From Vibrio navarrensis (lineage in GTDB: Bacteria > Pseudomonadota > Gammaproteobacteria > Enterobacterales > Vibrionaceae): 64,000 nt of DNA. Position numbers and translations under genes: made by a program. Below, one piece after another: positions 35,356 through 43,417 of this stretch; within the stretch, counting starts at the first letter, position 1, and each line of letters begins with the position of its first letter. Below the pieces are notes generated by a model. The model saw only the letters and a program-made list of their open reading frames with translations, made no database searches and had not been told where the DNA came from. The stretch is taken from the NCBI RefSeq assembly GCF_015767675.1, contig NZ_CP065217.1, positions 248,001 to 312,000 on the forward strand. The letters are read 5' to 3'.

Positions 35356-35679
35356 CTAGCCCCTTTTCCCCTGCACAACCACATAGTGCTCTCGGATAGT
35401 GTTCTGCATAACTGGCGTGAGATTATCCCAGACCAGCAAATCGACTCGAAAGGGCAGGCTGCTTTCTTCAAAGGCTTGTTGCAATTGATAGACCGCTAAA
35501 TCTTGTGGTTTGTCGGCAAAAGCCACCAAATCTAAATCTGAGCGCGTATTGGCCGTGCCTTTCGCTCTTGAGCCAAATGCCCATACCAAGGTTTCCGGTA
35601 AGTACAGCGCTAACAGTTGAGCGACTTCCTTCGCTTGATCTTCCGTGATAGCAAGTTTAGGTTGCGTTACTTTTTCCAT
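35356..35679 (-). CDS. MNT-type nucleotidyltransferase (HI0073-like)
   Basis: A 107-residue minimal nucleotidyltransferase with intact GSX10DXD motif (GSRAKGTANTRSDLD, near residue 37). It is the second gene of a minus-strand pair, overlapping the HEPN-like partner by 13 bases. The pair matches the HI0073/HI0074 arrangement, regarded as a toxin-antitoxin-like relative of MntA-HepT with the gene order reversed. The last codons read aag-type sequence ending GGCTAG, the TAG belonging to a CTAGG repeat unit, so the C-terminus may have been altered by the repeat. Confidence 0.87.
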   Translation of the reverse strand: MEKVTQPKLAITEDQAKEVAQLLALYLPETLVWAFGSRAKGTANTRSDLDLVAFADKPQDLAVYQLQQAFEESSLPFRVDLLVWDNLTPVMQNTIREHYVVVQGKRG

Positions 35680-36089
35680 GCTTGACCGCTTAACGTTTGG
35701 TACAACAAAATGGCCTCGGTAACAAAATCATTCATTAATGCCAAGGCTTCATCGGCTTTTTCCCCGCTGTAATCATGCGACGTAGCCACTCGGGCTTTGG
35801 CATAGTGCATCCACCGTTCGATGCTACTGGGTAGCAACATGTTTTCATGAGCAAGGCGTAAAACCGGATTGGGCCCATTTGGCACTTCAGGCAAACCGAT
35901 GTTTTCCGAAAGATAACGTTTGGTGATTTTCCAAAGGCTATCCCAACAGGTTTCAAAGCGTTGAATTATTGACTCCTTGACGGCTTCAATAATCCATGGC
36001 TCGGTTTCCTCTATCTGCAGTTGATTTAGCCGCTCATTTTGCTCTTGTAGCAGATGCAGTGAGCGTTCAAATTTATCAAATTGGATCAT
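35667..36089 (-). CDS. HI0074-family nucleotidyltransferase substrate-binding (HEPN-like) subunit
   Basis: A 140-residue helical protein of the HI0074 family, structurally related to HEPN domains. RVATSHDY near residue 106 fits the RX4HXY motif, so an RNase-like role is possible as in HepT. It begins with a strong AAGGAG ribosome binding site seven bases before the ATG and is the first gene of the pair with the nucleotidyltransferase. The older name calls it a substrate-binding subunit; I regard a HEPN toxin with its MNT antitoxin as equally likely. Confidence 0.86.
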   Translation of the reverse strand: MIQFDKFERSLHLLQEQNERLNQLQIEETEPWIIEAVKESIIQRFETCWDSLWKITKRYLSENIGLPEVPNGPNPVLRLAHENMLLPSSIERWMHYAKARVATSHDYSGEKADEALALMNDFVTEAILLYQTLSGQAWKK

Positions 36090-36371
36090 GAATTACTCCT
36101 TGATAGCTCAGCATTAAGAGCAGGAAAAGTGGGGAAGAGCGGTCCTGGGAAGGGCAAGAGCGGTCCTGGTTCCTAGGCGAGAAAGAGCAGGTTGCTAGGT
36201 TCTAGGTTTCTAGGTTCTAGGGAAAAGCAGGAAAGAGCGGTCCTTCTCTTCCGCTTTTGCTTTTCCTCGTAACCTAGCTTCTAGAAAACTCGTTTCCTGC
36301 TTTTTCTTTTCCTAGGACCAAGGGCCCAGAACCCAGAACCTTCTCTTCAGCTCTTGTTTTTCCGCCCTTCC
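36090..36371. repeat. CTAG/AAGAGCGG repeat block between HI0074-like gene and galE
   Basis: The first 25 bases hold the leader of the HI0074-like gene; repeat fills about 36115-36371. GGGCAAGAGCGGTCCTGG at 36152-36169 is a one-mismatch copy of the shared core. The right arm shares a long stretch with the 29631-29760 and 35258-35300 copies, ending in TTCCGCCCTTCC against the galE stop. Confidence 0.87.
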
Positions 36372-37382
36372 TCACTCATACCCATTCGGGTTGTTGGACT
36401 GCCAGCGCCACGTATCGGCGACCATGGTCTCCAGCGAGCGCGTTGCTTTCCAGCCGAGTGCTTCGGCGGCGTAGGATGGGTCAGCCCAACATTCTGCGAT
36501 GTCGCCAGCGCGGCGCGGTTTGATTTCATAGGCGATTGGGCGCTCGGCGGCTTTTTCAAAGGCGGCGACCATTTCCAATACGCTGTTGCCTTGGCCTGTG
36601 CCTAAGTTAAAAATGTGCAAGCCCGCTTGTTGGCCCACTTTATTCAGCGCCGCAAGGTGGCCATCGGCTAAGTCAACCACGTGAATGTAATCGCGCACGC
36701 CAGTGCCATCGGGTGTTGGGTAGTCGTTGCCAAACACGCCCAGTTTGTCACGTCGGCCCACTGCCACTTGGGCAACAAAAGGCAACAGGTTGTTGGGAAT
36801 GCCTTGCGGATCTTCGCCAAGCAGGCCAGATTGATGTGCGCCTACAGGGTTAAAGTAGCGCAGCAAGGTGATGCTCCACTGTGGGTTGGCGTGGTGAAAG
36901 TCGCGCAAGCACTCTTCCACCATCAGCTTACTGCGCCCGTAAGGGTTGGTGGCCGAGGTCGGGAAATCTTCGCGAATAGGCACCGAGGCAGGGTCACCGT
37001 ACACCGTGGCCGACGAACTAAAGATGAGACTTTTGACTCCAGCTTTGTCCATTTCGCGCACCAGATTCAAGGTGCCAGAGACGTTGTTATCATAATACAT
37101 CAGCGGTTTTTCCACCGACTCGCCCACCGCTTTCAGGCCAGCAAAGTGGATCACGCCATCAATGTGATGTTCAGTAAAGATGGTTTGTAGAATAGCGCTA
37201 TCGCGGATATCGCCTTGATAAAAGGTCGGCCGCACGCCCGTGACTTGCTGAATACGATCCAGCACCAAAAGTTTACTGTTGTACAAATTGTCGAGAATAA
37301 TTGGCGTCATGCCTGCTTCGATCATCTGAATACAGGTGTGGCTGCCGATATAGCCACTGCCTCCGGTGACAAGAATATTCAT
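36372..37382 (-). CDS. galE: UDP-glucose 4-epimerase
   Basis: Interconverts UDP-glucose and UDP-galactose. The 336-residue SDR protein starts MNILVTGGSGYIGSHTC, has the Ser-Tyr-Lys triad region FSSSATVYG and YGRSKLMVEE, and ends with CWADPSYAAEALGWKATR, typical of GalE; E. coli GalE is of nearly equal length. I set the start at 37382; the open frame continues 73 codons upstream but with no family similarity. It is divergent from ugd, a pairing common near polysaccharide loci. The stop TGA touches a repeat block. Confidence 0.94.
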   Translation of the reverse strand: MNILVTGGSGYIGSHTCIQMIEAGMTPIILDNLYNSKLLVLDRIQQVTGVRPTFYQGDIRDSAILQTIFTEHHIDGVIHFAGLKAVGESVEKPLMYYDNNVSGTLNLVREMDKAGVKSLIFSSSATVYGDPASVPIREDFPTSATNPYGRSKLMVEECLRDFHHANPQWSITLLRYFNPVGAHQSGLLGEDPQGIPNNLLPFVAQVAVGRRDKLGVFGNDYPTPDGTGVRDYIHVVDLADGHLAALNKVGQQAGLHIFNLGTGQGNSVLEMVAAFEKAAERPIAYEIKPRRAGDIAECWADPSYAAEALGWKATRSLETMVADTWRWQSNNPNGYE

Positions 37383-37389
37383 GCTGTTC

Positions 37390-37433
37390 CTCTGAAGTAT
37401 TGTTTGCAAAATCTGAAGTATTTTTTGCAAAAT
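37390..37433. repeat. Tandem 21-bp direct repeat before galE
   Basis: Two copies of TCTGAAGTATT.TTTGCAAAA (one G/T difference) follow each other within 10 bases of the galE start, on the leader side of the galE-ugd divergent region. It could be a duplicated operator or a recent slippage product. No regulator can be assigned from sequence alone. Confidence 0.7.
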
Positions 37434-37622
37434 TTTTAGCCAAATTGACGGCGTTAGTTTACGCAAACTCGCCACAAAAAGCGATCTCCCTACCGCTGGC
37501 GAAGCCGTCTTGAATCGATCATGCCTTCGTCTTCCCTGTGTCACATTCGCTTGTTGAGATAAGCCAAGCTTGAGTAAAAACGAGCTTGGGCAAAACCTCA
37601 TTCAGACAAAGCGGAGTGTCGT

Positions 37623-38789
37623 ATGCAGATCACCGTTGTTGGGGCTGGCTATGTCGGGCTGGCCAATGCCGCGCTGCTAGCGCAGTACCACCATGTCACA
37701 GTGCTGGACTTAAACCCGCAGCGGGTAGCGCAAATTAACGCGCGGCAGTGCCCGATCATCGATCAAGATATTCAACGCTTTATGGCTTCTGGCTTACTCA
37801 ACCTCACCGCGACGGTGGATGCACCAAGTGCCTATCAAAACGCCGAGCTGGTGATTGTCGCCACGCCGACCGATTATGATCCGCGCAACAATGGCTTTGA
37901 CACCTCTTCGGTAGAGTCGGTGATTGACGAGGTGCATCGCTATCGGCCACAAGCGCTGGTGGTGGTGCGCTCAACCGTGCCGGTCGGGTTTACCGAGCGT
38001 GTTCGCCGTGGTGAATCGGGCAAAAACGTGCTGTTTGCCCCGGAGTTTTTACGAGAAGGGCGCGCGTTGTACGACAGCCTTTACCCATCGCGCATCATTG
38101 TTGGCGAGCAAAGTGAGAGAGCAAGATGGGTCGCGGATCTGTTTGCGCAAGCGGCGGAAAAAAACGATGTTCCAGTGCTGCTGATAAACGCCACCGAAGC
38201 CGAGGCGGTCAAGCTCTTTTCCAACACCTATCTGGCCATGCGGGTGGCCTATTTCAATGAGCTGGATTCTTACGCCGAAGTGCATGGTTTGGATAGTCGA
38301 CAAATCATTCAAGGTGTGGGGCTCGACCCGCGCATTGGTGACCACTACAACAACCCTTCCTTTGGCTATGGCGGCTATTGTCTCCCCAAGGATACTAAGC
38401 AATTGTTGGCCAACTATCGTGATGTCCCCAACTGCCTGATCAAAGCGATTGTTTCGGCCAATCGCACCCGTAAAGACTTTATCGCTGAGTCAATTTTAAA
38501 GCGTCATCCGCAAGTGGTGGGCATCTACCGCTTAATCATGAAAGCCAACTCCGACAATTTCCGTTTTTCTTCGGTGCAGGGGATCATGAAGCGGCTCAAA
38601 GCGCGCGGCATTGAGGTGGTGGTGTATGAGCCCGTGCTGGAAGAAGAGCGCTTTTTTAACTCGCCCGTAATGCGTGATTTAGCGCAGTTCAAAGCGAAGG
38701 CGGAGGTGATCGTCACCAATCGGATGGTGGAAGAGCTCAGCGATGTGGCGCATAAAGTCTATACGCGCGATCTGTTTGGCCAGGATTAG
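37623..38789 (+). CDS. ugd: UDP-glucose 6-dehydrogenase
   Basis: Oxidises UDP-glucose to UDP-glucuronate in two NAD+-dependent steps. The 388-residue protein has the Rossmann start [28 protein letters not shown], and the catalytic cysteine in [11 protein letters not shown] near residue 255. This is the short bacterial form. A GGAG ribosome binding site precedes ATG 37623. It supplies UDP-GlcA for capsule or lipid A-linked modifications and is divergent to galE. A factor-independent terminator follows at 38821. Confidence 0.94.
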   Translation: MQITVVGAGYVGLANAALLAQYHHVTVLDLNPQRVAQINARQCPIIDQDIQRFMASGLLNLTATVDAPSAYQNAELVIVATPTDYDPRNNGFDTSSVESVIDEVHRYRPQALVVVRSTVPVGFTERVRRGESGKNVLFAPEFLREGRALYDSLYPSRIIVGEQSERARWVADLFAQAAEKNDVPVLLINATEAEAVKLFSNTYLAMRVAYFNELDSYAEVHGLDSRQIIQGVGLDPRIGDHYNNPSFGYGGYCLPKDTKQLLANYRDVPNCLIKAIVSANRTRKDFIAESILKRHPQVVGIYRLIMKANSDNFRFSSVQGIMKRLKARGIEVVVYEPVLEEERFFNSPVMRDLAQFKAKAEVIVTNRMVEELSDVAHKVYTRDLFGQD

Positions 38790-38820
38790 CCTCAGTGCTC
38801 TCTTCTAGAAGCAACAAAAA

Positions 38821-38845
38821 AAACCGACGTGCGTGACGTCGGTTT
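38821..38845. terminator. Bidirectional terminator between ugd and tpiA
   Basis: Perfect 10-bp stem AAACCGACGT/ACGTCGGTTT with loop GCGTG, A-run on the left and T-run on the right, so it can end both ugd (plus) and tpiA (minus). Confidence 0.9.
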
Positions 38846-38890
38846 TTCATCTGCGTGTTCAATCTAGGATTGAAGTGAGCGCGTTGGACA

Positions 38891-39661
38891 TTACGCTTTC
38901 ATTTTTGCCGCCGCTTTCGCGATGGCAGCAAAGCTCTTCGCATCCAGAGAAGCACCGCCCACTAGCGCGCCATCGATGTCTGGCTGTGCAAAGTACGCTT
39001 CTGCGTTTTCTGGTTTTACAGAGCCGCCGTACTGGATGATCACTTGCTCAGCGACTGCCGCGTCTTTCTCTGCGATCAGGGCGCGGATAGAAGCGTGGAT
39101 GCGCTGTGCGTCATCAGCAGTTGCTGCTTTACCTGTGCCGATAGCCCAGATTGGTTCGTAAGCGATGATCGCGCCGTTCAGAGCTTCAACGCCGTACGCG
39201 TCGATCACCGCGTTGATTTGACGTGCACAAACCGTTTCGGTTTCGCCCGCTTCGTTTTGCGCTTCAGTTTCACCGATACAGAACACAGGCTTCAGGCCGT
39301 TCTCTTTCAGGAAAGCAAATTTCTGCGCGACGAATTCGTCTGATTCGTTGTGGTATTCACGACGCTCAGAGTGGCCGATGATGATGTGCGTTGCACCGAA
39401 ATCTTTCAGCATCGCTGGAGACATGTCGCCAGTGTATGCGCCGCTGTTGTGGATGTCAGTGTTCTGTGCACCAAGAATGATCTTGTTGCCGCCTTGCGCG
39501 ATCAGACGCTCAGCCATATCCAAGTAAAGTGCTGGTGGAGCAACCGCAACGTCAACACCTTCAACGCCTTCTAGCTCAGCGTTAAGACCAGTTAGCAGCT
39601 CAGTTACCATTGCTTTGCTGCCGTTAAGTTTCCAGTTACCCATCACTACAGGACGACGCAT
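38891..39661 (-). CDS. tpiA: Triosephosphate isomerase
   Basis: Interconverts dihydroxyacetone phosphate and glyceraldehyde 3-phosphate in glycolysis. The 256-residue protein has the active-site Lys in GNWKLNGS, the catalytic His in [11 protein letters not shown], the catalytic Glu in [14 protein letters not shown] and the phosphate loop [10 protein letters not shown], all intact. A GGAG ribosome binding site precedes the start. The 5' leader contains an 8-bp perfect hairpin at 39696-39717. Confidence 0.97.
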   Translation of the reverse strand: MRRPVVMGNWKLNGSKAMVTELLTGLNAELEGVEGVDVAVAPPALYLDMAERLIAQGGNKIILGAQNTDIHNSGAYTGDMSPAMLKDFGATHIIIGHSERREYHNESDEFVAQKFAFLKENGLKPVFCIGETEAQNEAGETETVCARQINAVIDAYGVEALNGAIIAYEPIWAIGTGKAATADDAQRIHASIRALIAEKDAAVAEQVIIQYGGSVKPENAEAYFAQPDIDGALVGGASLDAKSFAAIAKAAAKMKA

Positions 39662-39963
39662 AGGAATATCTCCATATCTTTTATTGGTTCAAGGTTTCAC
39701 CTCTAAGCCGAGGTGAAGCGCATTTATGTAAAAAATCTACGTAGGAATATAACAGAATTATGTGGCCAGATCATGACTCGTGTCATTAGTTATGGCTTTC
39801 TCTCGCTTGGTCGGCGCTGCTTTATCCACTGATAATATGGTTAAAAGCAATCGATTGGTGATCTGTCTGGCATAATGATAGTCAATCACTCGGCATTTTC
39901 CTTTCAGATTGCTATTTATGGGGGGCAAATGCCAACCATGCCTCAAGGATAAAAGGAAAGGTC
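39662..39963. other. Intergenic region between divergent tpiA and the CHMI homologue
   Basis: About 300 bases with no gene. The inverted repeat TTCACCTC/GAGGTGAA (39696-39703/39710-39717) lies in the tpiA leader, 35 bases before the start on the minus strand. The region must hold promoters for both neighbours, but I cannot fix a -35/-10 pair with confidence. No copies of the CTAG repeat family are present. Confidence 0.55.
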
Positions 39964-40311
39964 ATGCCTCATTTAGTTTTAGAATATTCCAATTCGGTGG
40001 AAGAGCGCATCAATGTGCCCGGATTGCTGGAAGATCTGCACCAAATCGCGCTGGATTGCGGCTTGTTTGACAAACCTTCGGTGAAATCGCGTACGCTGCG
40101 CAGCCATCATTGGCTGGTGGGGGAAGAGGGCGATAGCGTGGATTTTATTCATGTCAGTTTTGATCTGCTTTCTGGGCGCAGTGAAGAGCAAAAACGCGAG
40201 CTTTCCCGCCAACTCATGGCGGTGTTGCAAGAGCAAGCCAGCCATGTGCGCAGCTTAACGGTCAATATCCGAGATATGGACAAAGCGTGCTTTCAGAAAG
40301 TGGTAAACTAA
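39964..40311 (+). CDS. 5-carboxymethyl-2-hydroxymuconate isomerase-like protein
   Basis: The 115-residue protein belongs to the CHMI branch of the tautomerase superfamily: it starts MPHLVLEYSNSVEE with Pro2, the catalytic base once Met is removed, and contains VDFIHVSFDLLSGRSEEQKR. The known enzyme acts in homoprotocatechuate degradation, but no other gene of that pathway is present, so the physiological substrate here is unclear. A GGAAAGG ribosome binding site lies just before the ATG. A 10-bp tandem repeat follows the stop. Confidence 0.82.
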   Translation: MPHLVLEYSNSVEERINVPGLLEDLHQIALDCGLFDKPSVKSRTLRSHHWLVGEEGDSVDFIHVSFDLLSGRSEEQKRELSRQLMAVLQEQASHVRSLTVNIRDMDKACFQKVVN

Positions 40312-40320
40312 GCTGCCGCC

Positions 40321-40360
40321 GCGACCGACCGCGACCGACCGCGACTGACCGCGACTGAGA
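40321..40360. repeat. 10-bp tandem repeat (4 copies)
   Basis: Units read GCGACCGACC twice, then GCGACTGACC and GCGACTGAGA. The array starts 10 bases after the stop of the CHMI-like gene. It is unrelated to the CTAG repeat family. Confidence 0.8.
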
Positions 40361-40404
40361 ACAGCCTGCAAGCGATATCAGTTTCGAGTCTTATAAAAAG
40401 TAAA

Positions 40405-40429
40405 AGGCCCTGTTTGCGTTTCAGGGCCT
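40405..40429 (-). terminator. Terminator of the DUF3135-like gene
   Basis: Stem AGGCCCTG/CAGGGCCT with a nine-base loop; on the minus strand it is followed by TTTTACTTTTT. It lies five bases after the end of the minus-strand gene at 40434. Confidence 0.85.
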
Positions 40430-40433
40430 AAGA

Positions 40434-40772
40434 TTAATAGAAGTTTTTCGTTGTGAAGGGAATAATTTGCGCTTCACTGTGCGGTGGTTCTTTACCGTCA
40501 CTTTCCAGTGCAGCACGAAATTTCACCATCTGTTTTGTCAGTTCATTCATTAACACCACGTTGGTGTGAACGGGGTTTTTGCAGCGGCTGATCACGCGAT
40601 CAATATGGCTTTGCTGCGCCTCCAAGCGCTCGCGCATCGCTTCAGACGCGGACAGAATCATCTCTTTGCACATTTCCTGCTTAAACTGATTGAAAGCGGC
40701 CGGGTTTTCGGCGGCAAGAGTCATCATCTCATCGAATGACGGTAATCTCTGGTCCAGTTGTGGATATCCCAT
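40434..40772 (-). CDS. DUF3135-like small protein
   Basis: A 112-residue protein, mostly helical and charged, beginning MGYPQLDQRLPSFDEMMTLA and resembling the DUF3135 family of gamma-proteobacteria; the core FNQFKQEMCKEMILSASE and IDRVISRCKNP is the likely conserved part. Function unknown. I place the start at 40772 behind a GGGAGAG ribosome binding site; an extension to 40829 would add a poorly supported N-terminus. It ends at a good terminator. No signal peptide or membrane segment in the chosen form. Confidence 0.72.
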   Translation of the reverse strand: MGYPQLDQRLPSFDEMMTLAAENPAAFNQFKQEMCKEMILSASEAMRERLEAQQSHIDRVISRCKNPVHTNVVLMNELTKQMVKFRAALESDGKEPPHSEAQIIPFTTKNFY

Positions 40773-40879
40773 GGCGACTCTCCCTGTAACGATTGATGAT
40801 AATTTAAACAGTAGCCATAAAATAAGCATAAATCAGAAATGAGAAAGTGGCGCAGGGATGTGGCAATGTCTTAGAAGTG

Positions 40880-41049
40880 AGACGAGAAGGAAGCGGTTAA
40901 GAGAAGGTTGCTAGGTTCTAGGTTGCTAGGTTCTAGGTTCTAGGTTCTAGGTTCTAGGTTTCTAGGAAAGAGAAGGTTTCTAGGTGCTAGGTTCTTGCTT
41001 TTCCTAGGAGCTAGTCCCTGCTCTTTCTAGAGCCTAGGACCTGCTCTTC
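40880..41049. repeat. CTAG repeat block rich in CTAGGTT heptamers
   Basis: Between 40905 and 40970 the sequence is almost entirely CTAGGTT heptamers, some with one extra base (GCTAGGTT, TCTAGG). A pyrimidine arm (CTTTTCCTAG, CCTAGGACCTGC) follows from about 40993. The arm runs into the 3' end of the next minus-strand gene and provides its last codons and stop. Confidence 0.88.
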
Positions 41050-41670
41050 CTAGTCCCTGCTTACTATCCGATACGCGCAGCGGCGCTGGCCTTCGATAAT
41101 GTGTTCCGTGCGCTCAATATGGCAGTGTTCACCAAGCAGCTTTTGAAAAACGTTGAGTTCAGATTGGCATAGAGCGGGGCAGCGGGTGGCGGCTCGGCAG
41201 ATGGGGCAATGATTTTCGCTCAAAAGAAAGCCTTCGTTGGTCTGCTCAAGCTCGGCCATATAGCCTTCTTCTTCGCGTATTTCCGTGAGCTTTTGCAGCT
41301 TGCTGTGCAGATCGCCGCAAGCGGCCAAGGCTTTTTGATACTGGATAAAAGTGCGATGCTCTCGCTCAGCGGCGACTTTGGCTAAACCATCTGAGCCAAA
41401 CAAGCTCTCGACCACGTCGATCATCTGAATGGTGAGTTCGCTGTGGCGATCGGCAAACTGCTCGTGTCCTTTGAGCGTGAGAGACCAGTGCCGAGTCGGG
41501 CGGCCTACTTTGACTTTGACATCGTGAAAGCTGACGATGCCCGCCTCTTCCAACCCTTGCAGATGTTGTCTGGCCCCCATGGTGGTCATGCCAAACTCTT
41601 CTGCCAGTTGCTTGGCGGTCACCGAGCCATCTCGCTTAATCGACTGGAGTATCCTGTCTATCGTTTTCAT
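41050..41670 (-). CDS. Winged-helix regulator with C-terminal cysteine cluster (SufR-like)
   Basis: The 206-residue protein has an N-terminal DeoR/ArsR-type winged helix (DGSVTAKQLAEEFGMTTMGARQH, then GRPTRHWSLT wing) and a C-terminal region with cysteines in HCPICRAATRC, PALCQSE, GEHCHIE and GQRRCAYRI. That spacing recalls the iron-sulfur-binding part of SufR-type regulators, so a metal- or Fe-S-sensing repressor or activator is plausible; the target is unknown. The last residues SRD and the TAG stop are encoded by a repeat unit (AGCAGGGACTAGGAAGAGC), so the C-terminus seems to have been rewritten by repeat insertion. Confidence 0.78.
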   Translation of the reverse strand: MKTIDRILQSIKRDGSVTAKQLAEEFGMTTMGARQHLQGLEEAGIVSFHDVKVKVGRPTRHWSLTLKGHEQFADRHSELTIQMIDVVESLFGSDGLAKVAAEREHRTFIQYQKALAACGDLHSKLQKLTEIREEEGYMAELEQTNEGFLLSENHCPICRAATRCPALCQSELNVFQKLLGEHCHIERTEHIIEGQRRCAYRIVSRD

Positions 41671-41982
41671 CTTGGCTTACAGACGCCCGTATCCTGAATG
41701 GTGCTTAAGTACAAATATTATGCGTCATAGGTTTAGTAAATAAAAGGGTTGATAAAGAACAGTGGGTAAGAGCAAGAGCGGTCCTGTGGTCCTGGAAAGG
41801 GCAAGAGCGGCCCTGGTTCCTGGGCAAGAAAGAAGGTTTCTAGGTTCTAGGAAAGGCAGGTTACGAGGTTTCTAGGTTTCTAGGCTCTAGATTCTTGCTC
41901 TTGCTCTTGCTCTTGCTCTTGCTCTTCCTAGGGCCTAGGACCTGCTCTTCCTAGTCCCTAGTCCCTAGCCCCTGCTCTTCCT
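41671..41982. repeat. Regulator leader and CTAG/AAGAGCGG repeat block before glpX 3' end
   Basis: The first 90 bases are unique leader of the SufR-like gene. Repeat fills about 41762-41982, with the shared core GGGCAAGAGCGGCCCTGG at 41799-41816 in the purine arm. At 41895-41924 are five exact copies of the hexamer TTGCTC, then CTAGTCCCTAGTCCC units up to the glpX stop codon. Confidence 0.87.
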
Positions 41983-42990
41983 TTAAAGAATAATCTGCTT
42001 GATCTCTTCGTCTTTGCGCTCTAAGTAATGGGTCGATTTGATCCGACGTATAGTGCGGCAGTGGCCACGAATCAATAAGGTTTCCGTGGTGGCGATATTG
42101 CCTTTACGGCTGATGCCTTCAAGTAGGTCGCCTTTGGTGATGCCCGTGGCGGAGAAAATGACGTTGTCGCTGCGCGCCATCTCATCCAGCTTCAGCACCT
42201 TATTCGCTTCCACACCCATTTCGCTGCAGCGCTCCAGTTCGAAAGCGGCAAAACGGCGGTTTTCTTCAGTATCGCCTTTTACGATATTTCGTGCCAATAG
42301 GCGGCCCTGCATATCGCCATCCAGCGCGCGAATCACCGCAGCAGACACGACGCCCTCTGGCGCGCCGCCAATGCAGTACATCACATCGACTTCGCTGTCT
42401 GGCATGCAGGTTAAGATAGACGCGGCGACATCGCCATCGGGCACGGCAAACACGCGCACGCCCATTTGCTGCATTTCAGCGATAACGGCATCGTGGCGTG
42501 GTTTGGCAAGGGTGATGACCACTAAGGTGTCGAGGGTTTTGCCTAGCGCCTTAGCGATGTTTTCTAAGTTCTCTTTTACTGGCTTGTTGAGGTCGATCAC
42601 GCCTTTAGCGCCAGGGCCGACCACCAGTTTTTCCATATACATGTCGGGCGCTTTGAGGAAACTGCCTTTCTCACCTGCGGCTAACACCGCCAAAGCGTTC
42701 GATTGCCCCATGGCGGTCATGCGTGTGCCTTCGATAGGGTCGACCGCAATATCGACTTCATCGCCGCCTAAGCCAACGTTTTCGCCAATGTAGAGCATCG
42801 GTGCGTCGTCGATTTCGCCTTCGCCAATCACGATTTCGCCACTGATTTCGGTTTTGTTTAGCAAAGTGCGCATCACTTCAACTGCGGCGCCATCGGCGGC
42901 ATTTTTGTCGCCACGGCCAAGCCATTTATACCCCGCCAGAGCGGCGCCTTCTGTCACGCGGGAAAATGCCATTGCTAAATCGCGTTTCAT
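41983..42990 (-). CDS. glpX: Fructose-1,6-bisphosphatase class II
   Basis: Hydrolyses fructose 1,6-bisphosphate in gluconeogenesis. The 335-residue GlpX protein carries the metal and phosphate sites GEGEIDDAPMLYIGE and VDPIEGTRMTAMG and the conserved MYCIGGAPEGVVSAA segment. The family start MKRDLAMAFSRVTEGAALAG fixes the ATG at 42990; the frame extends 43 codons further without similarity. It is not next to glpF/glpK here. Its 3' end (TTCTTTAAAGG) joins a repeat block. Confidence 0.95.
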   Translation of the reverse strand: MKRDLAMAFSRVTEGAALAGYKWLGRGDKNAADGAAVEVMRTLLNKTEISGEIVIGEGEIDDAPMLYIGENVGLGGDEVDIAVDPIEGTRMTAMGQSNALAVLAAGEKGSFLKAPDMYMEKLVVGPGAKGVIDLNKPVKENLENIAKALGKTLDTLVVITLAKPRHDAVIAEMQQMGVRVFAVPDGDVAASILTCMPDSEVDVMYCIGGAPEGVVSAAVIRALDGDMQGRLLARNIVKGDTEENRRFAAFELERCSEMGVEANKVLKLDEMARSDNVIFSATGITKGDLLEGISRKGNIATTETLLIRGHCRTIRRIKSTHYLERKDEEIKQIIL

Positions 42991-43417
42991 GTTGTCTCCA
43001 AAAGTCAAAATCGAAGGAAGAGAAAAATTGGCGGCGATTCTAGCATAAAAAACAGGGAAAACGTTTGCGGGGATCAAAAAAGAGGGAAAGCTACGAGGTT
43101 GCGAGATTCTAGTTTGCAAGGAAAGAGCTGGAAGAGAAGGTTGCTAGGTGCTAGGAAAAGAAGGTTCTAGGTACTAGGTTCTAGGAAGAGCGAGGAAGAG
43201 CTGGAAAAGAAGGTTCTAGTTGCTAGGTTTCTAGGTTCTAGGAAGGGCGAGGAAGGGCGGGGAAAAGAAGGTTTCTAGGTACTAGGTTTCTAGGTTCTAG
43301 GAAGAGCGGTTGCTCTTGCTCTTCCCCAGGACCAAGGGACCAGGACCCCAGGACCTTCTCTTCCGCTCTTGCCTTTCCTAGACCCTAGCAGCTGCTCTTC
43401 TTAGTCCCGCTCTGGTT
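42991..43417. repeat. glpX leader and CTAG/AAGAGCGG repeat block after zapB
   Basis: The first 90 bases are the glpX leader. Repeat fills about 43082-43415: a long purine arm of GGTTCTAGG, GGTACTAGG and GAAGGGCGGGG units to about 43310, and a shorter pyrimidine arm with CCCCAGGACCAAGGGACC near 43324. It lies upstream of glpX, so it could separate glpX from zapB transcription. Confidence 0.87.

Noticed and set aside
37383..37601. 73-codon N-terminal extension of galE
   Set aside because: MNILVTGGSGYIG is the universal GalE start; the extension contains the promoter and a tandem repeat.
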